From the NCBI GenBank assembly GCA_937873545.1, contig CALMWI010000227.1:1-5740 (forward strand): a stretch of 5,740 nucleotides of DNA, in the 5' to 3' direction. The position numbers and the translations under genes are program-made. This DNA comes from an uncultured bacterium (GTDB taxonomy: Bacteria > UBA4055). Below the pieces are notes generated by a model that was not told where the DNA came from, did not search any database, and saw only the letters and a program-made list of their open reading frames with translations. Position 1 is the stretch's first letter, and every line of letters begins with the position of its first letter. Shown one piece after another: positions 1 to 4,907 of this stretch.

Positions 1-101
1 TCGAACAGGAATTCAGCCACTACGAAGTTGTTCCGCGAGAAGATCAGCAGAAGATCGTTGAGAAATACGAAGCAACTAAAGGCCAGGAAGAGGAAGAATA
101 A
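1..101 (+). CDS. 3' end of an unidentified protein gene (partial)
   Basis: The third forward frame is open from the left edge to a TAA at 99-101 and encodes 32 residues, beginning EQEFSHYEVVPRED and ending in an acidic run of four glutamates. The stop lies one base before the ATG of the aminotransferase gene, and the ribosome binding site of that gene is inside this coding end, so the two are almost certainly co-transcribed and probably translationally coupled. The fragment is charged and hydrophilic, with no membrane segment or recognisable motif. A sugar-nucleotide enzyme would fit the neighbouring gene, but that is inference from position only; I do not recognise the family from this tail. 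Confidence 0.7.
   Translation, partial: EQEFSHYEVVPREDQQKIVEKYEATKGQEEEE
85..96 (+). promoter_or_regulatory. Ribosome binding site of the aminotransferase gene
   Basis: A purine-rich stretch with two AGGAAG-type matches ends about six bases before the ATG at 103. It decides the start in favour of 103 over a TTG at 28 in the same frame. Translation from 28 would add 25 strongly basic residues that no DegT-family protein carries and that lie entirely inside the preceding gene. Confidence 0.7.
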
Positions 102-102
102 A

Positions 103-1203
103 ATGAATATTCAAATGGTTGACATGAAAAAGCAGTACGATGAGATAAAATCACGCCTTGAACCTAAAGTGATCGAAGTTCTTTCGGGCGGGTACTATAT
201 CGGCGGGCCTGAAGTAAAAGCCTTTGAAGATAAAACAAAAGCTTACATAGGCGTGAAACATTCTATCGGCTGCGCCAACGGGACAGATGCTCTTCAGATA
301 GCCATGATGGCGCTGGGATTAAAAAAGGGAGACGAAGTTATCACCACTCCTTTCACATTCATAGCTACTGCTGAAACGATCCAGATACTGGGGCTTAAAC
401 CTGTGTTCGTTGACATTCTGCCGGATACATATAATATCGATCCGGACAAGATCGAATCGGTAATTACGAAAAGATCTAAAGCAATAATTCCTGTTCATCT
501 TTACGGACAGGGGGCTGATATGGATAAGATAAATAAGATAGCTAAGAAACACAACCTGTTCGTGATCGAGGACAATGCCCAGGGATTCGGCGCAAAGTAT
601 AAGGACAGAATGCTCGGTTCGATGTCAGATATAGCTACTGTCAGTTTTTACCCCGCTAAAAATCTGGGCGCGGCGGGAGACGGCGGACTGATGCTTACAA
701 ATAGCGACGAACTCGCAGAAAAGCTGAGAATGATAGCCAATCACGGTCAGAATGAGAGATACAAGCATCAGGTGGTGGGCGTCAACTCAAGGCTGGATGC
801 GATTCAGGCGGCAATATTAAGTATCAAACTCGATTTTCTCGACAAATGGAATGAAAAGAGACGGAAGGCTGCTCTCAGGTACAAAAAGAATCTGTGCGAT
901 GTGGCCGTTGTGCCTTTTGAGCATAAGAACAGTTATCATATCTATCACCAGTTCTCTATCCAGGTTAAAAAGAGAGACGCTCTTCAGAAATTTTTGAATG
1001 AGAACAAGATACCTAATGCCATACACTATCCGATACCTTTGCACCTTCAGGTCGCGTTCAAAGGTCTTAAGCTTGGAAAAGGCTCATTCCCGATATCTGA
1101 GAAAGTGGCTGAAGGCATCATTTCTCTACCGATGCATCCGCATATAACAGATGCCGAGATTGATCACATTTCCGACACGATAAAAAAATTCTATAAGAAA
1201 TAA
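103..1203 (+). CDS. DegT/DnrJ/EryC1 family sugar aminotransferase, WbpE/WlbC-like
   Basis: A 366-residue PLP-dependent aminotransferase, the usual length for the family. These enzymes transfer an amino group, generally from glutamate, to a keto-sugar nucleotide in the cytoplasm for surface polysaccharide. Visible landmarks are the cofactor-phosphate loop ANGTDAL (58-64), the cofactor-ring region VIEDNAQGFGA (154-164) with Asp157 and Gln160, and the Schiff-base lysine Lys186 in SFYPAKNLG. Others are NHGQ (213-216), VGVNSRLDAIQAAIL (225-239) and HYPIPLHLQ (308-316). From memory these match most closely the WbpE/WlbC branch, which makes UDP-GlcNAc(3NH2)A from the 3-keto uronic acid. Substrate is inferred; related 3- or 4-ketosugar transaminases cannot be excluded. 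The family name DegT does not imply a regulator. Start 103 is set by the ribosome binding site and lies one base after the previous gene. The gene ends just before a terminator. Family confidence is very high, substrate moderate. Confidence 0.95.
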   Translation: MNIQMVDMKKQYDEIKSRLEPKVIEVLSGGYYIGGPEVKAFEDKTKAYIGVKHSIGCANGTDALQIAMMALGLKKGDEVITTPFTFIATAETIQILGLKPVFVDILPDTYNIDPDKIESVITKRSKAIIPVHLYGQGADMDKINKIAKKHNLFVIEDNAQGFGAKYKDRMLGSMSDIATVSFYPAKNLGAAGDGGLMLTNSDELAEKLRMIANHGQNERYKHQVVGVNSRLDAIQAAILSIKLDFLDKWNEKRRKAALRYKKNLCDVAVVPFEHKNSYHIYHQFSIQVKKRDALQKFLNENKIPNAIHYPIPLHLQVAFKGLKLGKGSFPISEKVAEGIISLPMHPHITDAEIDHISDTIKKFYKK

Positions 1204-1205
1204 TT

Positions 1206-1233
1206 AAAAAGGGGTCGAGCGACCCCTTTTTTT
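1206..1233. terminator. Bidirectional intrinsic terminator between convergent genes
   Basis: A perfect stem GGGGTCG/CGACCCC (1211-1217 with 1220-1226) is flanked by five A on the left (1206-1210) and seven T on the right (1227-1233). The realistic form is a six-pair stem with the loop GAGC. On the plus strand it gives a GC-rich hairpin followed by a U tract just after the aminotransferase stop (1201-1203). On the minus strand the A run becomes a five-base U tract, so it can also end the lipoprotein transcript. The plus-strand T tract overlaps the lipoprotein stop codon (1232-1234), so the two genes are separated by only 28 bases. Confidence 0.93.
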
Positions 1234-1786
1234 ATTCCATCATTTTAGTTTCGAAAGAATCCATCAGTACTCTCAGACAGTCTTCATTAGTGACGGGTTT
1301 CACTTCAATAAACTCTTTTGAGTGTGAATTCAATATCCCTCTCATCGCTATCTCCCCTTTGCTGTCGAGCAGATAGTAATGCACTCCGACCACCCTGTTG
1401 TCTTTTCCCCCTCTTAAAAATTCGGCATAGAAGACGAATGTTTTAGCGGGAACCTTGTTCATAATAATAAATGTTTTAAACAAATCTATGCTGTTGTCAA
1501 CCATAACGGCCTGGTCTCCCTGCCAGTTGATGTTGGGCGGAGGACAAAGCTCAGTCTGACTTGCGTTGGCGTAGTTTCTTTCATTCATATAATCAACAAT
1601 TTTTTTTGAAATAGATCCGTCATACATGCTTGACTGCCTGTCCAGAAGGTGAACGGGACATACTATCATTTTGTAGCCTCCGGAAATGAACTTTTCCCTT
1701 AGAAGCTTATTTTCTGAGGAACAGCCTGAAATGATCATTGATAAAATAAAAATACCCGATAATAAAATACAGATACGGAATTTCAT
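1232..1786 (-). CDS. Predicted lipoprotein of unrecognised family
   Basis: A 184-residue protein with a lipoprotein signal peptide: MKFR, a hydrophobic stretch (about 5-19), then the lipobox ISGC with Cys22 as the expected lipidated residue, followed by Ser-Ser. Serine at +2 would, by the E. coli rule, favour the outer membrane if this is a diderm. The mature part (about 163 residues) has no further membrane span. Notable stretches are YKMIVCPVHLLDR (38-50), CPPPNINWQGDQAVM (81-95) and VVGVHYYLLDSKGEIAMRG (132-150), the last looking like beta strands. Further cysteines at 43, 81 and 170 could form a disulfide, which is inference. I do not recognise the family. The ATG at 1786 is preferred to a TTG one codon earlier because it lies six bases from AGGAGG. 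It has its own candidate promoter and converges on the aminotransferase gene at a shared terminator. Confidence 0.85.
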   Translation of the reverse strand: MKFRICILLSGIFILSMIISGCSSENKLLREKFISGGYKMIVCPVHLLDRQSSMYDGSISKKIVDYMNERNYANASQTELCPPPNINWQGDQAVMVDNSIDLFKTFIIMNKVPAKTFVFYAEFLRGGKDNRVVGVHYYLLDSKGEIAMRGILNSHSKEFIEVKPVTNEDCLRVLMDSFETKMME

Positions 1787-1792
1787 CAAAAC

Positions 1793-1798
1793 CCTCCT
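1793..1798 (-). promoter_or_regulatory. Ribosome binding site of the lipoprotein gene
   Basis: A perfect AGGAGG on the minus strand, six bases before the ATG at 1786. The alternative TTG at 1789 would leave a gap of only three bases, so the ATG is the likely start. Confidence 0.85.
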
Positions 1799-1814
1799 TT
1801 TTTAGTCATTATTA

Positions 1815-1844
1815 ATTATAAGAAATTATAGATAATTAAGTCAA
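1815..1844 (-). promoter_or_regulatory. Candidate sigma-70-type promoter of the lipoprotein gene
   Basis: On the minus strand, TTGACT (1844-1839, five of six to the -35 consensus) is followed after 18 bases by TATAAT (1820-1815, a perfect -10 box). Predicted transcription start is near 1808, giving a leader of about 22 bases that contains the AGGAGG. It lies in the 81-base AT-rich gap between the exporter stop and the lipoprotein start, so the lipoprotein can be expressed on its own. A second TATAAT at 1830-1825 is too close to the -35 box to pair with it. Confidence 0.65.
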
Positions 1845-1867
1845 GAATGAAATTAATTCATATTTTG

Positions 1868-3130
1868 CTAACCTGAGCATGTAGCAGTTTGTTTTTTTGT
1901 TCTCATAAATATCCAGCAGAGACCGATTAGTACTATTACCACGCCTGCACTTACTATAAACCCCGCCCTTCCTCCCCAGGCTCCCGAAACCGAACCCGCG
2001 AAAAGGTTGCCGATCGGGGTCACTCCTCCGAAAACCATAGTATAGACGCTCATTACCCTTCCTCTGAACTGCGGTTCCGAATTAAGCTGAAGAGTCGAAT
2101 TTACCGAAGTAAAGAACATTATGTTTGATATTCCGAGAAGGATCAGGAAAGAAGAAGCTATATAGAAATGGGACGATGATCCGATAAGGATCATTGCGAT
2201 GCTTATTGAAAAAGGCATTGCCGCTATAAGGAATTTCTGATTCATCTTGTGGGAATATACCGCTACGCTCAAAGCACCGATGACGGATCCTATACCTAGC
2301 GCGGACAGAAGGAATCCGAAACCCTGGGCTTCGGTCTTTAAAACAGTTTTCGCGAAAACAGGTATTATCACATTAAAGTTGATGGCGAAAGTGGAAACTA
2401 TCGCGACAAAAAGCAGAGGCCTGAAAAGGATGGCTTTGCTCCGTATGTAGCTGAGTCCTTCCTTGATCTCCTTAAGCACGGTCTTTCTCACGACCGTATT
2501 TTCATTTGTGCGTATTTTAAGGTTCTTTATCATATAAACGCTTATTATGACAGCCATAAAGGACAAAGCGTTGAACAGAAAGCAGAAAGCTATTCCGAAA
2601 TTCGAGATCAGAATACCGCCGAGTGCGGGACCAATTATCCGCGCGCCGTTGAAAGTGACGGAATTGAGCGCTATCGCGCTTGTAAGATGCGTTTTCCCCA
2701 CCAGCTCGATCATGAACGACTGTCTTGTGGGCATATCAAGCGTATTTACAAAACCCAGGATCACTACAATAACCGCTATGTGCCAAAATTGAACGACCTC
2801 TGTAAATACAAGGATCGTCATAAGAAGGGCAAGCACCATGGAAACGGTCTGGGTTACCATAATTATTTTTTTCTTGGGAAATCTGTCCAGATAGACCCCG
2901 GCGACGAGAGAGAACAGCATGACGGGAGTGAACTGAAGCGCTCCGATCAGTCCGAGAAGGAAGGGCGATTTTGTAAGTTCATAAACGAGCCATGCCTGAG
3001 CCGTCGTCTGCATCCATGTGCCTGAAAGAGAAATTCCCTGTCCGTACCAGAAAAGCCGGTAGTTTTTATGCCTGAAAGCCGGGAAATATTTCTTTATGGT
3101 ATATGGTAACGCGCGGAGCCTGTATGACAT
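1868..3130 (-). CDS. Major facilitator superfamily exporter, MFS_3 (EntS-like) type
   Basis: A 420-residue inner-membrane transporter of the 12-helix major facilitator type, normal in length. After a short cytoplasmic N terminus, the family-typical NYRLFWYGQGISLSGTWMQ (23-41) opens helix 1. The loop between helices 2 and 3 carries a motif-A relative, GVYLDRFPKKK (78-88, with Asp82 and Arg83). DMPTRQSF (132-139) and NGARIIGPALGG (161-172) lie around helices 4-5. A charged cytoplasmic loop (about 203-235) separates the two halves, and PQFRGRVMSVY (353-363) is typical of the second half. MFS_3 members include the enterobactin exporter EntS and many putative drug effluxers; the substrate cannot be read here. 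No siderophore or resistance genes are nearby. The ribosome binding site is weak (purines only), but the ATG lies at the normal distance before the conserved N terminus. It has a candidate promoter of its own, but no terminator separates it from the upstream ArsC-like gene. Confidence 0.93.
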   Translation of the reverse strand: MSYRLRALPYTIKKYFPAFRHKNYRLFWYGQGISLSGTWMQTTAQAWLVYELTKSPFLLGLIGALQFTPVMLFSLVAGVYLDRFPKKKIIMVTQTVSMVLALLMTILVFTEVVQFWHIAVIVVILGFVNTLDMPTRQSFMIELVGKTHLTSAIALNSVTFNGARIIGPALGGILISNFGIAFCFLFNALSFMAVIISVYMIKNLKIRTNENTVVRKTVLKEIKEGLSYIRSKAILFRPLLFVAIVSTFAINFNVIIPVFAKTVLKTEAQGFGFLLSALGIGSVIGALSVAVYSHKMNQKFLIAAMPFSISIAMILIGSSSHFYIASSFLILLGISNIMFFTSVNSTLQLNSEPQFRGRVMSVYTMVFGGVTPIGNLFAGSVSGAWGGRAGFIVSAGVVIVLIGLCWIFMRTKKQTATCSG

Positions 3131-3163
3131 TATTCTTTTTTCTCTCTTAATTCAACAGGACTT

Positions 3164-3193
3164 AAAATACATTTAATTATAACTATAAGTCAA
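3164..3193 (-). promoter_or_regulatory. Candidate promoter of the MFS exporter gene
   Basis: On the minus strand, TTGACT (3193-3188) is followed after 18 bases by TATTTT (3169-3164, four of six to the -10 consensus). It would start transcription near 3157 and give a leader of about 27 bases. The same TTGACTTA element with an 18-base spacer occurs before the lipoprotein gene. The gap (3131-3226) is very AT-rich, so chance matches are easy; it shows no other structure I would defend. Confidence 0.4.
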
Positions 3194-3226
3194 ATCTTAT
3201 TTTATTCGATTTAGTTCTGAAATACT

Positions 3227-3571
3227 TTAATTGTCCTCTTCGATCCATTTTTTCCACACTTCGGTCTGTTCGCCGGCCGTAACCTTTTTTCCGTTCCTTA
3301 TCACAGGCAGTTTGATAAGCTCCTGATTTGTGAGAAGTTCGGTAAATATATCGAATCTCAGGTATGCGTATTTCGCTTTGTAAAGTTTTGAATCCTTATC
3401 GATCAGATCATCTTTATTGTCCATGCCTGCGATTATGCTTTCCAGCTCGCCTTTGCTTATCTGCTTCTCGTCAAGATCGACCGAATGGAATTTTATCCTG
3501 CGTTCAGAGAAGAACCTTTCAGCCTTTTTAGTCGCGCTGCTTTTTTTTCTGCCGAATATCTGGATATTCAT
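3227..3571 (-). CDS. ArsC/Spx-fold (thioredoxin-like) protein lacking the catalytic cysteine
   Basis: A 114-residue protein of the ArsC/Spx family, full length for the small cytoplasmic 'arsenate reductase family' type. It opens with beta strand MNIQIFG, then RKKSSATKKAERFF (8-21), then the characteristic FHSVDLDEKQISKGELESI (28-46). It ends with ELIKLPVIRNGKKVTAGEQTEVWKKW (84-109), holding the Leu-Pro turn and Arg-Asn-Gly typical of the fold. In family members I recall, residue 11 is the redox/catalytic Cys (IFGTKKC..T(R/K)KAERFF); here it is Ser11 (AGC), and the whole protein has no cysteine. Thiol-based arsenate reduction is therefore unlikely; a binding or regulatory role, as for Spx-like proteins, is inference. 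The ATG at 3571 has GGAGG six bases upstream; earlier in-frame starts would overlap tldE and run through a terminator. No ars genes are adjacent. Confidence 0.9.
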   Translation of the reverse strand: MNIQIFGRKKSSATKKAERFFSERRIKFHSVDLDEKQISKGELESIIAGMDNKDDLIDKDSKLYKAKYAYLRFDIFTELLTNQELIKLPVIRNGKKVTAGEQTEVWKKWIEEDN

Positions 3572-3577
3572 AAATAG

Positions 3578-3582
3578 CCTCC
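3578..3582 (-). promoter_or_regulatory. Ribosome binding site of the ArsC-like gene
   Basis: GGAGG on the minus strand, six bases before the ATG at 3571. It fixes the start of the 114-residue protein. The open frame continues upstream to 3709, but that extension crosses the terminator hairpin and the tldE end in another frame and resembles nothing in the family. Confidence 0.8.
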
Positions 3583-3590
3583 ATATAAAT

Positions 3591-3614
3591 AAAAAAGTCC
3601 CGCCGGAGCGGGAC
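3591..3614 (-). terminator. Strong intrinsic terminator after tldE, just before the ArsC-like gene
   Basis: A perfect seven-pair stem GTCCCGC/GCGGGAC (3614-3608 with 3603-3597 on the minus strand) closes on the loop TCCG. C-UCCG-G fits the very stable UNCG tetraloop class. A run of six T follows (3596-3591), then further AT-rich sequence. It begins six bases after the tldE stop (3621-3623) and would end the tldD-tldE transcript. The plus-strand side has no useful T tract (ATTTCTTT follows), so it works mainly on the minus strand. Only 19 bases separate the T run from the ATG of the next gene. Confidence 0.92.
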
Positions 3615-3620
3615 ATTTCT

Positions 3621-4907
3621 TTAAAATGATGTCGTATCCGCGAAAGTGAAATCTTTGATAAGCATCGTCGGCACTTTAGTGCTTGCGGCAATATTGTCTT
3701 CCTTCCCAAGAAGAAGGATATTCTTTGCCGCGTTATGAAGCACTTCGTTAAATCTGAGGTTGTTGACAGAATGCTTTATCTTTCCGTTCTCGAAGTAATA
3801 TATGCCGTCCCTTGTAAGGCCGGTAACTTCGTTTTTCCTCATACTGACGGTCCTTATATACCAGAAATTGTTGATGATGAGACCGTTCTTAACTTTTTTC
3901 ATCATCTCCTGCTCGGTCGCGTTCCCGCCCCTGATGATCACATTCGGTATAAAATTAGGCGGCGCTTTTATCTTGGCGGCGTATGATCTGTTCGTGAACA
4001 GCTCATTGACCACGCCGTTTTTTATCCAGTCCACATTTCTTGCGGATATACCCTCCCCGCTGAAAGCAGCCGCGGTCAGGTCTTTTTCATCGAGATTTGA
4101 GATAAGAGTGAAATTTTTACCGAACATATTTTTTCCGATTGAATCGTGGAATGCCGTAACGCCGTAGTCGGCGTTCTTTCTGTCCATAAAATACAATAGG
4201 AAGCTGAAGAAATTGATCACAGCCTGAGGTCTTAAAATAACGTTGTACTGACCGGCTTCGATTTTTTTAGGTTCGGTAAGAGCGTCGAATCTTTCATTGA
4301 GCTGATCCAGTTCACTCTTTATTGAATAATCCTTAACATCCTTTACGCTTCGTTCGACCTTTGCTTCCCTTGATCTGTTGTCTGCAAGCGTCATTGAATT
4401 CTCAAATGAGGTTGAAGAATCATATCCCTCAAAACCTTTTTTGGTTTTCAGGTAAGATTCGCTCACTGCCTTCGTTACGATGCCCGAAACAAAAGCTTTT
4501 TTCTTTTCCGCATTATCAACGGTTTTCTTTATTATATCTACCATGCCTTCCATAGAGAATTTTACCGTATTTTCCGACATATTTGCGGTTTTCGGAATTT
4601 TAGCTTTAGACGAACTCGGTACGAATTCAGGATCTGGTTTGTTTAGCTTAGCTATGTTCTGAGCCGTATCGATCAGCCTTTTCAATTCGGTTTCATCAAG
4701 AGAATTTATCCTTGATGTTCCGGTCTTTGCGCCGTAAGCGACATTAAGCCTGACTCCGTACTTAACCCCTGTCATATTCTGTGTTATCATATTCTGCGCA
4801 TATCTCGTAGCTGTTTCGTCCGATCTGTGAAGATAAAGTGAAAAGTCGTCGGCCGTACAGTTCTTTTCTATGAATTTTGCGGCTTTTTCAAATTGTTTGT
4901 TCATCAT
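3621..4907 (-). CDS. tldE: TldE/PmbA family subunit of the TldD/TldE protease
   Basis: A 428-residue TldD/PmbA-superfamily protein, close to the usual length. In studied bacteria TldE pairs with TldD to form a cytoplasmic heteromeric metalloprotease that degrades unfolded peptides, removes the leader of microcin B17 and acts on CcdA antitoxin. The N-terminal domain (about 1-215) includes GVKYGVRLNVAYGAKTGTS (47-65). The C-terminal domain starts at GQYNVILRPQAVINFFSFL (219-237). Later come AFSGEGISARNVDW (281-294), LFTNRSYAAK (303-312) and the conserved tail with NNFWYIRTVSMRKNEVTGLTRDGIY (346-370). No HExxxH motif is present, as expected for the non-catalytic partner. The ATG at 4907 overlaps the tldD stop in ATGA and has GGAGG six bases upstream; a second ATG follows directly at 4904. 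The overlap implies one operon and coupled translation. A strong terminator follows the gene. Native substrate is unknown. Confidence 0.93.
   Translation of the reverse strand: MMNKQFEKAAKFIEKNCTADDFSLYLHRSDETATRYAQNMITQNMTGVKYGVRLNVAYGAKTGTSRINSLDETELKRLIDTAQNIAKLNKPDPEFVPSSSKAKIPKTANMSENTVKFSMEGMVDIIKKTVDNAEKKKAFVSGIVTKAVSESYLKTKKGFEGYDSSTSFENSMTLADNRSREAKVERSVKDVKDYSIKSELDQLNERFDALTEPKKIEAGQYNVILRPQAVINFFSFLLYFMDRKNADYGVTAFHDSIGKNMFGKNFTLISNLDEKDLTAAAFSGEGISARNVDWIKNGVVNELFTNRSYAAKIKAPPNFIPNVIIRGGNATEQEMMKKVKNGLIINNFWYIRTVSMRKNEVTGLTRDGIYYFENGKIKHSVNNLRFNEVLHNAAKNILLLGKEDNIAASTKVPTMLIKDFTFADTTSF

Noticed and set aside
28..102. TTG-started N-terminal extension of the aminotransferase
   Set aside because: The extra 25 residues are a basic run lying wholly inside the preceding gene in another frame. 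The ATG at 103 has a good ribosome binding site and gives the normal family length.
1848..1860. Imperfect palindrome TGAAATTAATTCA as exporter terminator or operator
   Set aside because: The arms are only four bases, AT-rich, with no stable hairpin or T tract; such matches are expected by chance in this gap.
2247..3025. Plus-strand open frames opposite the exporter gene
   Set aside because: They are antisense shadows of a well-supported MFS gene, with no ribosome binding sites or recognisable protein features.
3159..3191. Inverted repeat GACTTA/TAAGTC around the exporter promoter as an operator
   Set aside because: Six-base arms, 21 bases apart, in a very AT-rich gap, with no regulator gene beside it; not distinguishable from chance.
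3541..3548. Run of eight T at the ArsC-like active site as a frameshift
   Set aside because: The family-typical sequence reads in one frame on both sides of the run (IFG before, ATKKAERFF after), so no base appears to be gained or lost.
1868..3571. Arsenic-resistance module formed by the ArsC-like and MFS genes
   Set aside because: The ArsC-like protein lacks the essential cysteine, the transporter is MFS_3 rather than ArsB or Acr3, and no ArsR-type regulator is present.
3572..3709. N-terminal extension of the ArsC-like protein to 160 residues
   Set aside because: It overlaps the tldE end, crosses the terminator hairpin, and resembles nothing in the family; the GGAGG before 3571 marks the real start.
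3735..4662. Plus-strand open frames opposite tldE
   Set aside because: They overlap each other and a clearly conserved gene, and their translations look like antisense coding noise.
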